Below, in pieces: positions 11,482 through 22,241 of a stretch of 64,000 bases of DNA (its first letter is position 1; each line of letters opens with the position of its first letter). Both the position numbers and the translations under genes were made by a program. The stretch is from Turritopsis dohrnii. Lineage: Eukaryota > Cnidaria > Hydrozoa > Anthoathecata > Oceaniidae. A model generated the notes under the pieces. The model was given only the letters and a program-made list of their open reading frames with translations, made no database searches and was not told where the DNA came from. The DNA is taken from contig BQMF02000036.1 in assembly GCA_027922465.2 (NCBI GenBank), forward strand, positions 434,001-498,000, read 5' to 3'.

Positions 11482-13369
11482 GTCAAAACACTTTGCTGCG
11501 TCCCTGCATATTCTTTTATTATTCCCTCTCACTGAGATATCATTACTTTCCATAAGCGACGAAAATGTTATATTTGTGCAAGCTTAAATGAGGTTGTTGA
11601 TGTTTTCATTGATCCTCTCATGAATTACGTCACAACAAACAACGTCTTGTTTTCAAACCGAATATTAATGACGTTTCCGCTGATTACAAAAGGAAACGAC
11701 ACTTCAGGGAAAATGTTTTCACGAAACTCTTTTAGTAAGATTAGGGATGTAATAATCCAAAAACTTAGAAACGAGACCATGTATGTAGTAATGTAATTTA
11801 TGAAAAGGTTTAATATTTAAGCGTTCTTACAGGCTAGTGTGATTGTGATTATAGCCTGGAATACCTCAGCTGACACAGCACTTGTTGTGTCATCTTTCAT
11901 CATTATTTTGAATATTAAAAATCATAATTGTTGCGGTTTATGCTTAATTATTCCCATCCCAGCTTCCAAACCACCCATTCTCTCTCAGTTGAGAAAGGCG
12001 TAAAAAATGGCGCAGATTTTCACACTTATGATATTAACCCAGATGTTTCAATTAAATTACGAGTTTTTCAGGATGAAAATATTCGATCAGACTATCAGAA
12101 TTATGCCGTGACTTACAAGGAGTTTGCTAAGAGAGGAATTGAGATTAGACATGTTACACGCAGTATCCGGCACGTAGTAATAGTTTTCTTCAAATTTAAT
12201 TAAAAAAAATTGAATGTTGTGATCCTGTAGTGGTTTACAAATAAAAGTATGAACAAATAAAATTATGTTCACATTTCAAAATGTGTTCTTTTAGTTGGTG
12301 AGTTGTCTGTTCCCAGCCGGCACATTTATTAAAAACATCTGCGAAGGAGTGCATTTCCATAGAAATCTACACACAATTTCTTTAAGAATGCTCTCCATCA
12401 CTGCGACCTTTAAACGATTTTGTCCACTGGGTTGTATTGTGAAAATGCCTCCCTCCTATACGTTCATTATCTAGTTTTCAAGTGTATTCCTTCCGGTGAT
12501 ATTCTTCATAAATGTTTCCGTTAATCTGTAGTTATGAAATCACTAAGATCTGGAACGAGGCTGTGATGATCGGAACGAGGCTGTGATCATCGTTGTGTTT
12601 TTTAAAATGTCCGTCGGAAAAACATCTCCAACCTATCATTTCCATGTTGAAAGCTGACTAAGGTGAATCTCAATAGTATTTCAAATTTTCTAAAACAAGT
12701 TTTCTTGAGAACTTTCGTACAGTCGCTTCAAATATCTTGTGGGAGCACATATTTTTTCTATAAACAATCCAGCGTCCTACTTCCGACAGCGAAAATGTAC
12801 ACTTTGTTAATTCCTGTTCGAGACAGCTGTGCACGTGACATTCTTACCAGCATTTAAAGTTGCTAAGCTACTCCGAATTTTGAATCAATTAATTCATAAT
12901 GTTCTTTCAAAAGGTACACTTGATGAGGCTCCGATGTATGGCCTTCTTTCAGATGTTTGATATCATCTGTTTTCTTTCCTGTTGGTACTTTTCGTCTTGT
13001 CAGACTGTCTATAGTAGCAAGCACGGAATACAGTAGAAGAAATTGTTTGTTATAATCATTATTTTGTTATGCATAGAAAAATTTAAAACATGAGAAAATG
13101 AGTGATTATTTTTCCATGCTTCTACCCTTAAAGGGCCAAACCTATTCCTTCAAATGGTTAGGTGCAGAGTGGAACCGATTGTTTTCCCATTTTGTAATCC
13201 GATTTTCTATTTGTTTAAATGTATCTTCCGGAATCTTAATTAAAAAATAATCACCATCCCAAAAAAGCTGTCATAGTGTGAAATAGAGCTTTGCACCTTT
13301 CACTCACAGACATCCTCCCTGATCGTCTTCTATTCATCTGCAAGTACCGTAACAATCCAAACAAGCGCC

Positions 13370-13690
13370 TTGGGCGCTTATTCAATTTTTGACATTATTG
13401 CATGGGCACTTAATCGAGGAAGGCCCTTCATAAATACTGGGCGCTAAAAATATATTTCTAATTTTGTACAAATTAAAGAAAACGGTATTTTTGATTGTTA
13501 TAATTTTTCCTGAGAAGTAAATCTGAAGACAAATTTTAACAAAAAGTGAGGTTTCGTGTCTTACTGCATCATTTTTCTCCTCAAAACTTATTCAAGGGGG
13601 CGCTTAGTAAGTGCTGGGCGCTTAATGAACTTTGTGGTAGTTACCTGGGCGCTTATCGGAGGTGAGCGCTTAACAAATGCTGGGCGCTTA
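13370..13690. repeat. Cluster of GGGCGCTTAAT-type motifs
   Basis: At least seven variants of GGGCGCTTAATAAATGCTGG are spread over 320 bases in both spacing and sequence variants. The second copy retains only part of the cluster (about 53930-54015). Probably remains of a repeat-rich mobile element; no transposase is seen. Confidence 0.6.
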
Positions 13691-14139
13691 ATCGGATAAT
13701 TACGTTAACCACTAGGCAGCAGAGTAACTTCCCTGAACGAGTGTTCCGATTATCTCGATGATTATGCGATGATAACTGATGATAATAACTGCTAATGTTT
13801 AGCAGTGGCCAGCGTATTATATGAGCTGAGTTCGCAATTGTGAGGTGATCGTTAACGTAGGAATTTAAATTGATTGTTTTAGGACTTGCTCAAAGACTCT
13901 GAAAACCTTAAGTAAAGGTGCAAAGTCGCCATGCCGATTTAAATTACTTTTATTCGGATAAAGTTCGAGGAAAAAGGGACAGTTAATTTATGCAACATTT
14001 GTTGCTGAATGTCAAATTCGACATGGCTTCAGACAGACACATAAATATGGCATGAATTAATTTTCGCCACATTTAATAAGGAGGTTAATTTGACATTTAA
14101 TTCGTATAAAGCTGTCCTTATCAAATTGTTAAGTACCAG

Positions 14140-14760
14140 TAAACAATAAACTCCGCCCTCTATTAAACGCCCCACCTATAGCCAAACATTTGTAATAAAC
14201 GCCGCATTTTTAAAAGAGGCATTTATTAGAAAGCATGCTGAAGCAACCTCGTCCCCAGGGCTTCTTACCTTTTTGACATACGGATTGATGCTTAAGAATA
14301 AATAGTTTAGATAGTTTTATTTGTATCCTAGCAACCAATTCTTCCACGTTTGCATGAATATTTGATGTGTAACTGATTGCTATAAAAGTTTTCATCTCAT
14401 AGAAGAGAAAAGCGACAGTGACATTGCTCACGTTTTTGCAAACATATCTTCATATGAAAACATATCTTTTGTGTAAAACATTTTCACACAATCTTTTGTA
14501 ACTTTTTTTAGGATAAGAAAACATTGTGTCGTTTCCTTTTATCTCATCTTTCATTTTGTAGTAAACGCCGCCCTCTATTAAACGTCTCATCAAAAAGCTG
14601 AAATTTGTAATAAGAGGATATAGGGTAATCTTTTAAAAAAGATTTTGAATACCGTAATATTACGAACACACGCTCCCTTTATTTAAACTTTTTTTTCCAA
14701 TTAACTCCCTCTCTATTAAACGCCCCCCTTCGAATGGAAGCCTCCTCCTCTAGAGGGGCG
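14140..14760. repeat. Cluster of ATTAAACGCCCC-type motifs
   Basis: Repeated copies of AATAAACGCC, CTCTATTAAACGCCCC and their complements lie at 14145-14215, 14560-14640 and 14690-14760. The same motif family recurs at 15480-15560, 16440-16545 and 17255-17410 (mostly inverted), and in the second copy at 54640-54710, 55070-55230, 55550-55590 and 56105-56205. Inverted and direct copies suggest termini of a dispersed non-autonomous element. Nothing coding lies between them. Confidence 0.6.
14244..14285. mobile_element. Half copy of the hairpin foldback element
   Basis: Only the left arm (CAACCTCGTCCCCAGGGC) is present. The corresponding site in the second copy, 54726-54825, holds the complete hairpin, so the right arm was lost here. 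Confidence 0.65.
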
Positions 14761-15016
14761 TCTATTGGAAACAAATCATAATATGCCTTTTCTCAGTTAT
14801 TTCAGTTCTGATTCAGGGTTACCATTTATTTAAAGTAATAAGGAAATTTGCAATATGCACCTTTCTTACTAGATTTTAATGAAAATTTATTTATATATTT
14901 ATACATTTATACATGATTGTTATGAAAGTTTCTTTCGCAGGAAGGCAAAGTCCAATATCCCTGTGACGTTTTACCAGTTATTCTGGTTTTACTTGTTCTC
15001 TCGATCTTGACCTTTT

Positions 15017-15202
15017 TGGAAATTACGTCACTGCAGATCTTGCCTCGTTTCTAATGTTTTAAAGTACCTTCGTAATTAAGAACGATAAATAATGTTCGTG
15101 AAACATTTTCACTTCGGTATCATTTCTTTTCAAAAACGACACAAACGTCATTATTATATAGTTTGGAAGCGAGGCAAGATCTACTGTGACGTATTTTCCG
15201 AA
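15017..15202. repeat. Inverted repeat pair, about 35-base arms
   Basis: GGAAATTACGTCACTGCAGA at 15018 is mirrored by its inverted counterpart at 15163-15202, with about 110 bases between. It lies in a 1.6 kb segment present only in the first duplication copy. MITE-like, but no clear target duplication was found. Confidence 0.5.
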
Positions 15203-16439
15203 TAGTTCTAATGGTAAAATAAACATAAACTTGAAATTTCTATTGAAATATGTCCAAAGAGGAGATGTTTTCTTGTACAAACCAACAGTGTATTCATAGT
15301 TTTCCTTTTCTTCTTCTCGACCATCCAAAGCAGCTTCGGGTAGATTCTCCAATCCCAGCATTCCACACCTTATGGAAATGGTGACCACAAATATTACTGG
15401 CTGCAATAGTAATTAGATGTTGATGTGGACATTGACTTAAATATTGTTCTTTAAATATTTTCACGACAAACAAAATATTATGAAGGCTTAATAAACTCCT
15501 CCCTCCTTTAAACGCCCCATCTAGTAAATTTGAAATAACTAATAAACGCCTGAAAACATTACGCTACCTCTATCGAAGAAAATTATTTCACGCCTTTAAG
15601 TATTTATAATTTCTTATTTTTGTGTAGTCTCTCTATGGAGCTATCCATCAATATGTGTTTTTTCTTCGTTCATTTTCAAGAAATTTCTTACAATTACAAT
15701 GTCATGACAACACGCTTTTAATGATGTTCAATATAGAGAAAAATCATTTTATGACTCTTTCTATTGAACTAAAGATTTGCTAGGGAACTTGAATGGCTGT
15801 GACACGTTAAATTTAGTATAACACCCGGGTTGCAAAATAAATTTCTAAACCTTCCAAATGAGGAATTTTTTTTCTTGGTAGAAAGTTTTGGTGTTTCCTA
15901 CAATCTTTCATGAAAGGTAGTCAATAAAGTGTGTTCGAACAGAGAATGCGCCCGACCTTTTTGAATTGCGGTCCTTCGAAAGTATTGCTTATACACCCTT
16001 AGTTGAAATGAAAATATTATGTCAAGACACCCTCTTCCCCAGAAGCCAATGTTGTACATGGCTTTACAGTAATGGAGGAACATTGAATTATGGTAAGTGT
16101 GACACTGTCTCATAATAACTTGGGATTGCAGATCTTTTAAGTAAAACTGTTAAAAGCCTGAGAACGACTTGTATTATTACAAATCCCAGATACAAATTTT
16201 TGTCAATCGACAAGAAAATTAAAAGCTTCGCTACAATTTTGTAATTTTCAACATTTTCATTTTATTCTTAACATGGACTTCTCTTAAACCTAGGAGGATA
16301 GAAAATCCTATCCTTCCAACACAAACGACTCAACATTATAATGTAAGTATATCTACGTATGTCTCCTCAACGGTTTAATGGTTTCTAATATTTTGTTGAG
16401 ATGTTGTCTCTTTTCTTCTCAGCGTGTTGCACTTACCGT

Positions 16440-17410
16440 AAATCCCTGAATAAACGCCCTGAATGGTTATTTAATTTTTCGAGGTTAAAAGAGGGGCATT
16501 AATTAGAGGGAGGCGTTTAACAGAGGGGGGGGGGCTTTTATTAAAAAAAAATTAGTTTTGTGTTTTTTTCTGAAACCACCACTTTACAAATCATCAACAA
16601 AATTGTCCTCATCTGAGAATGGAATAGAATAAGGGTTGCGTTTCCCTTTCCCTTGCGGGGCGTTTTTTTAGATTCGGTCATGTTGTTTTGCTTTCAGGGA
16701 GAGAATGAAATGTTATTTTGCTTTTCTTTGCTTGTTCGAATTCGAATATTCAATGCAGTGACTTTTTGACGATTTTGCCCACTGGGAACTGAACAAATCC
16801 TTATCTGCTAAAGCAGAGTCGAGAGATGAAGCCAGAGAGAATGATAAATTTTCAATCGGAAATTTACAAAAGAAAAGAAAATGGAGAAAACAATTTGAAT
16901 TGACATGTCTCTTTGGAGTTATCAAGTTTGATGTATCATTTCTTAAAATGCTGATCCGGCAAATTTCATATTAAAGGTACCGTCATTGAAAAACCGAAAA
17001 GGGAGATTAGTTTAGTTGCTTGTGCAAAATTTAACCGTTATATCTCTTGTAAACTGACTTCTTCGTCAGACGAGCAGTTGAACAAGGGAAAAGAAACTAG
17101 AAGTTCATCACAAAACCAAAAAGATTCATTGAAAGTTTCCATTCATCGTATGAGGAATAAGATAGATAAAACAAAGCAGAAAAAAGACGGAAAAAATTTG
17201 AAGTGATTTGTTTATCTTTTGTTCATGCCTGAAGAAGAATATGCATAGTAGTGTTTTCCAATAAACGCCGCTCTTAGGAAGGGGTGGGACGTTAATAAGA
17301 GGGGGGGCTTTTATTAGAGAGGGAGTGTTTATTTAACTTTTTGAGTTTACAGGAGGGCGTTAAGTAGAGAGGAGCGTTTAAAAGAAGGAGGGTGTTTATT
17401 AGAGGATTTA
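16440..17410. repeat. Inverted-orientation clusters of the AAACGCC motif family
   Basis: GGAGGCGTTTAACAGAGGG at about 16510 and GGAGCGTTTAAAAGAAGGAG at about 17370 are complements of the motifs at 14140-14760. The two facing clusters bracket a 700-base AT-rich stretch with no gene. A run of G (16527-16534) and several G4-like runs sit inside. Confidence 0.5.
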
Positions 17411-18931
17411 CGGCATTTCATCACGTGGATTTTGAAACATGATATACCAAGACGTTCTGTTATAGTCCTGTTTGTAAATTCTGCGGAACAACTAATCATG
17501 CGGAAAGTGTGAGGCGTTTTCACTGAAGGGAATATCTTCATTTCTTAGGATTACAAGCAAGATTTCTTTTTTCGAAATTTGGGATTATTTGTCAGCGATA
17601 AAATTCAATACAGATACAGTCATTCATGTAGGTAGTTATCCCTCAGTTCCACAACCATTTCTCACTTAAAATAGTTACACCAGAGCTTTGTTGGCTTCCA
17701 TCTCAAATGTAACTACGACGAATTATATAAGAATATCAGCCTCTCACTGAGGATTTCAATCAGGCTATTCATGATCTTCAAGTTTGGTATGTGAGAGAGG
17801 AATTTGACCACAAGCAGAGAAGATAATCTCGAGGATTACAATCTATTTATGTCATCTACATAGAATCAATAAATCAATAAGGACATGAGAATATTTTTGA
17901 ATGCTGAGACACAATGCGCCATAGTTGTCAATGTTTTAGGTGCTGGAGATATGATGCTTAACTTTCTGCCTTGTGTGCAAAGCATTACAAGATATCATAC
18001 TTGTTGATTTATGTGTTGTATTATTTTTTCAGTGATCGAAAAAACTAAATATTTCCTTTTTGTAGTCTTCACCATTTGTTAGAACAAAAATCAAAACCGT
18101 TCCTGAAACCTCGTACCCAGGGTTTCTTGGTTTACTCCAGACACTAAATTGATGTGGATGAATATCGAAAGGCATTTTCAATTTGACGAGAACGTATTCA
18201 CATGGAAATCTTTCATGTAATATACATTCCATATAGATAATTAATAAATGACAAAATTCAAGCTTCCATCGAGAAGAGAGTTGGAAGTTGGAAGGCTAGT
18301 GGGTTAGGTAAATCAGAACCATAACAAATACAACTCGATGTAGACGTGATCATAATCAATATTAAAAAGAAAAACACGATAGTGGAGAGGATGTAATGCA
18401 CTACAAAGAATATCACCCAATATAGCACTCTATATTCTGTGAGAAAAAATTCGACGCACTAATTAGTACTGAAGAATGTCTTTTGGTATGGATAGTAATT
18501 GAATATCTTACATAAAATGGATTAAGCAATGGTTTGTGATCCGATTATAGACGAATTGATCGTACAAACTTAATCCATTATTAAAACGCCACTGTCCATC
18601 ACGTGCGTGGGGTCAAGAATCGTACATAAACATAATCATAATCATATAAATCAACAAAATCAAGAGAATATTTTCGAATGCTGAAACATAAGGCGCCATA
18701 TTTGTCAATATTTGAGGTGGTGGAAGATGTGTGATGCGTAACTTTCTTCTGTCTTCTGCAAGGCATTAAAACCTTTCTACCTTTGATTTCTTACTTGTTG
18801 TTAAATGTGTTGTTGTTTTGTTTCGTTAGTGATGGAAAAACTGTGCAAGCAGTGTGTGACACGTGACCCAGTAGAGAACTCATGACTGAGGGAGTACTCA
18901 TATCAGGATGTTAAACTGACATTTTGAATCC

Positions 18932-19022
18932 AACCTCGAAGCCAGGGTCTCTTGTTTCTTGCCTCTTGTTTCTTTGCCGTTTTTCGTATATCGAAAAGGC
19001 TAGAGACCCTGAGTTCGAGGTT
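18932..19022. mobile_element. Hairpin foldback element with enlarged loop
   Basis: The left arm AACCTCGAAGCCAGGGTCTC and the inverted right arm ending CGAGGTT enclose a duplicated CTTGTTTCTT stretch. The second copy (58233) has lost the right arm. Confidence 0.6.
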
Positions 19023-19489
19023 TATCGAAAAGGCAATCCATAAAATCCATATAATTAATAAATAACAAAATTCGAATTTCTATGGAAAGAATTTTGCACT
19101 TGCAAGGTTAATGGGTTAAGTAAATGGCGACAATAACATCAAGTACAACTCGATGTGCATATGGTTATAATTAATAATACTAAAAAGGCTCGAATAAATT
19201 CCTGTAGGATAGTGTAGAGAGGATAGGATGCAATGTAAACAATTAAAAAGACTATTGCCCAATATCGCGCTCCATGCTATAGCTGTGAGAAAAAATTGGA
19301 CCCACTAATTACAACTGAAGAATGCCTTTTGATAAGCTTTTAAGTCTGTAATCATAGTTATTTATTGCATTTGTATGTAAGCCGATTATAGACGAATAAT
19401 AGATCACATCACTGGACTAGGATCAAGAATCATGAGTCAGTTTGTTTTGAAACTTCAATTTCAATTCCTAAATGTCGGTGAAAATGTGA

Positions 19490-19700
19490 TACAGTCAACA
19501 TTCGGAAACTCGAACACTCGATTTTTCGAACTCCTCGATTTTTTTTAAAACTGTTCAATTAAAAAGTTAATTCAGTTACAACTCTACTAAGCTGTATACA
19601 ACTCCCTACAAATCTATAGAAAAATAGTTTCGTGTAAACAAAACATGATTTTTCCGAATCACGCCAAGTCGAACTTTTTTGTCGGTTTCTCGACATATTA
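19490..19700. mobile_element. pogo/Tigger-like terminal sequence remnant
   Basis: ACAGTCAACATTCGGAAACT followed by repeated CTCGA/TTCGAA blocks, then AAGTCGAACTTTTTTGTCGG, resembles Tigger-type terminal repeats. In the second copy the middle is replaced by a hairpin-family fragment (58793-58838). No transposase is seen. Confidence 0.4.
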
Positions 19701-19811
19701 ATAAGTGTAATTTCTTTTCTATCAGTTTTAACTCCCGGAAAGTCGGCCTTACGATAACTAGAACTGCTTTCCCAGTCTTCTGAAAGTCTGAGTTTCGTTT
19801 TGACTGTCAGT

Positions 19812-20663
19812 AAGTGTATAGACATTATGTTGATGTGAAGTGCCTCTGATCTTCTCATCTGAGGAGCGCCATACCAACCAAAAATGTGTACTTGCCAGTG
19901 AATAGGGCTTTGCGTGTGTATGGATCCACGTTGTAAAAAATTTTGTATCTTTGCAAAGCAGTTGTTGCAAAAAAATTTGGGATGTATTCCATCTTTATCG
20001 TTATGAAAGTCGTCCTTAAAAGCAGTACATAAGTCACTCGTGTGCTTTTCTGTTGCATGCTTGACTCTATCTGACAATATGTCCACATATCCGGCATAGT
20101 CTACCTAAACACTGCTCGTGGAAGGTGTTGTCCGCCATATTTTTAGGTTGAAATAGCTGAACTTTGGGATGCTGTAACTTCTTTCTAAAAAATGTTAGCA
20201 ATATAGAATATTGCTAAAATGTGAGGTAATTTGTTGGTTCTATTGGTCGTATTTATCTTTTCCTTATTAAAACTTTGAGAGTGCTTGAAAACCTAGTTGC
20301 TATGGGCGAGGTTCTCCACCAGGATCTTCAGTGATGTTGCTAAAATTTAAAATTCGCGCCAAAAATAAATTATTTTGTTTGCTATGAGTAGCTACTTTGA
20401 AAATGTACTTGTGAAACTCTACCTTAGTGCTTATATTTGTATGTAACATTGTATTTAGACCAGGTTTAGGCTTTTCAAAAAGCACAAGTTGGGGAGAGCA
20501 AAAGTGAAAACGAGAACGCATTTTGTTTAGATTTAGAAAAGTCACGCATGCGCAGTCTTAGTTTCCAATTTATAGGCTACGGAAACAGCCGTGGTAGACA
20601 TATGTTGATGTGAAGTGCCTGATCTTCTCATCTGAGGAGCGCCATACCAACCAAAAATGTGTG
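19812..20663. repeat. Segment flanked by 70-base direct repeats, single in second copy
   Basis: About 70 bases including GATCTTCTCATCTGAGGAGC and ATACCAACCAAAAATGTGT occur at 19818-19889 and again at 20594-20663. The second duplication copy has one such stretch (59045-59118) and no intervening sequence. Either the first copy gained a unit or the second lost one by recombination between the repeats. Confidence 0.75.
19886..20138 (-). pseudogene. RAG1 N-terminal-like zinc-binding fragment (N-RAG type), frameshifted
   Basis: On the minus strand an ATG at 20138 opens MADNTFHEQCLGRLCRICGH. After a frameshift near 20070 the frame continues to DGIHPKFFCNNCF and ends at a QSPIHWQVH stretch by 19886. 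The order C-x2-C, then IHP-x3-FC-x2-C, then W-x2-H matches the zinc-binding N-terminal region of RAG1, which in invertebrates also occurs alone or in mobile elements without the recombinase core. The core is absent here: the fragment ends in the 70-base direct repeat. Non-functional as it stands. The family assignment is from motif memory and needs a profile search. Confidence 0.6.
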
Positions 20664-20757
20664 CTGTTAACAAGGCCCAAATGACTCTTAAAGAATGTTG
20701 AGAGAACCAACTCCAAAAAACAATCGATGATTCAATTAAGCAAAGGGAAGATGTTAA

Positions 20758-21107
20758 CATGCGCAAATAATAGTTCTAGTAAGAAAAAAAAACTAGTGTT
20801 TACAAAACGAAAAATCATGGCAAGGACAAATATTGTGAAAGATTTTGATCTGTCTCATGAAATAAACTTCAAGATAATAATTCGTGGACATTATGTTTAC
20901 AAAAGTATTCAACAAATGTTTTATATTTCATGCTGTCAATTAAGATTGCAAAAATAAGAGCCACGTAATGAGAACTTTGAATAACAGCGAAAAACAAATG
21001 TCAGCAGATGAAGACAACAAAACCGACTGAAATAAGATCAAACAAACACCTTTAACGACAAATAACTTTAACGTTGCGAAATATATCTTTAACGAGCACA
21101 AGTGGGG

Positions 21108-21138
<31 letters not shown>

Positions 21139-22083
21139 AGTTTTATACGAAAACGAAAGTCAGTCAAATTTTGTTCCTCGTCAACTTTTGTGTTGTTGTT
21201 ACACAGTAGTATCAAGTAATTTTGTTCTGTTCTGTTTTTTTTTTCATTGGTCAGTATAAGTGTAGGTCGTATTTGTTGTTTACCATATTATTTTCGAAGT
21301 TAATGAAATTGCCTAGAACTTTTTCATATATGTTTTTTCTAGAACTTTAGTGAAGGGAACGATATGAATTTCGAAACAATTTTTTGTATGTTTTAGCTAA
21401 ATCTTTCATTCAATAGATTTCATTCAATGCACAGATTATTTTTAACTTTGTAAGGAAACATCGGAACACCAACTAAAATTATAAAATTATCCTTTATTGC
21501 AAAATTTCATGATTGTTTGTAATATTTCAGTTTAAAAAAAAAACTTATCGTGTTAAAAAAAAGGTGACCACTAAATACGTTCAATAGTGTTTCTGTCGAA
21601 GAGAATTAGTGAAGTGTGTGCTTTCATTGTAATAACCCTCCATCGTTGTGTATACTTTACACAATGATCTTAAGGGGTGAAGAAAAACAACTTGATACAC
21701 CATAGACCTTTACTATATATAACCTATACCATAGACAAGATTTGGACTTCTCAATCCGGTTTGAAATTCCGGACTTTTCGAATTTCTTTGAAATTGATTA
21801 CTACTTTACATTGTCTTATATTAATAGCCGATTCTCCGTCCGTTTGTCCGTTTGTCTGAAAGATGGTAGACTGAGTAGACTGAGTTGTGAGCGAAATTAT
21901 TTCTTTTTTTTTCATACCATGAAGGAGCGAAACCTTGTATCACTGATTCGATGCTCGTAAGCTCCAAGTTATCTCATGATCGTAGTAGTTGGTGGATTCC
22001 AACACGAATCACAATAACATCACGTCAAAGATGGATTTCTCTGCAACATTAGTTACATATCGATAATGAGGATTAAACACCAT
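20758..22083. other. Intergenic stretch, no gene recognised
   Basis: AT-rich sequence beyond the end of the duplication block, with a run of 26 G at 21110-21135. Short open frames around the G run are glycine or proline artefacts of the homopolymer. Confidence 0.6.
21110..21135. repeat. Homopolymer run of 26 G
   Basis: Preceded by GTGGGGGA; one of three G/C runs of 26-35 bases in the window. Length may be inexact. Confidence 0.9.
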
Positions 22084-22241
22084 GAACCTACTCAGTTGGT
22101 AGAGCGATAGGACTAGAATTCCTAGGTCGTGGGTTCAAATCCCACCTGGTTCGGAGTTTTCCTTCGAACTGGGTGTGTGTAACTAATATAACGAGCTGTT
22201 ACCTTCCTTTCATACCATGAATGAGCGCAACCTTGTATCAC
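21910..22241 (+). repeat. 33-base direct repeats bracketing a tRNA-like sequence
   Basis: TACCATGAAGGAGCGAAACC...TTGTATCAC at 21915-21945 recurs with two changes at 22211-22241. The bracketed 300 bases include the tRNA-like sequence at 22084-22152. The arrangement could be a SINE-like element or a local duplication. Confidence 0.55.
22084..22152 (+). tRNA. tRNA-like sequence, anticodon position AGA; probable SINE head or tRNA pseudogene
   Basis: The D arm (CTC/GAG around AGTTGGTA), a perfect 5-base anticodon stem (TAGGA/TCCTA) with loop CTAGAAT, and a perfect T arm (GTGGG/CCCAC around TTCAAAT) are present. A box and B box (GGGTTCAAATCCCAC) match Pol III promoters. The acceptor stem pairs at only five of seven positions. 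The anticodon would be serine (AGA), yet the long variable arm of serine tRNAs is missing, so a working tRNA is unlikely. Confidence 0.4.

Larger units (their letters stand above)
5807..11506. mobile_element. 5.7 kb hAT-like DNA transposon, non-functional
   Basis: The ends are the inverted repeats CAGGGACGTAG and CAGGGACGCAG (as read inward). A 5-base target duplication CATAT lies at 5802-5806 and 11507-11511. The second duplication copy keeps the empty site (one CATAT at about 51779), which proves insertion after the duplication, or loss from one copy. Inside are a remnant of a hAT transposase C-terminus, a satellite-like array, a SINE and a MITE. Canonical hAT duplications are 8 bases, so the 5-base duplication points to a divergent subgroup; assignment to hAT rests on the transposase remnant and the CAG-type ends. 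Confidence 0.75.
11507..20757. repeat. Segmental duplication block 3, first copy
   Basis: Collinear with 51782-59212. Both copies hold the same non-coding landmarks in order. Differences include about 1.6 kb at 14780-16430 present only here, a segment at 57210-57960 present only in the second copy, and the 0.78 kb segment with a RAG1-like fragment (19886-20663) present only here. No intact gene is recognised. Confidence 0.9.

Noticed and set aside
11334..11555. Proline-run open frame
   Set aside because: Artefact of the 35-base C run; likewise the glycine or proline frames around 21110.
11928..12203. 91-codon frame on the plus strand in block 3
   Set aside because: In the sister copy (about 52205-52480) the nearly identical sequence has an in-frame stop, so it is not under coding constraint.
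15059..15406. 115-codon open frame on the minus strand
   Set aside because: No domain recognised, lies across an inverted repeat in a segment missing from the sister copy, and composition is not clearly coding.
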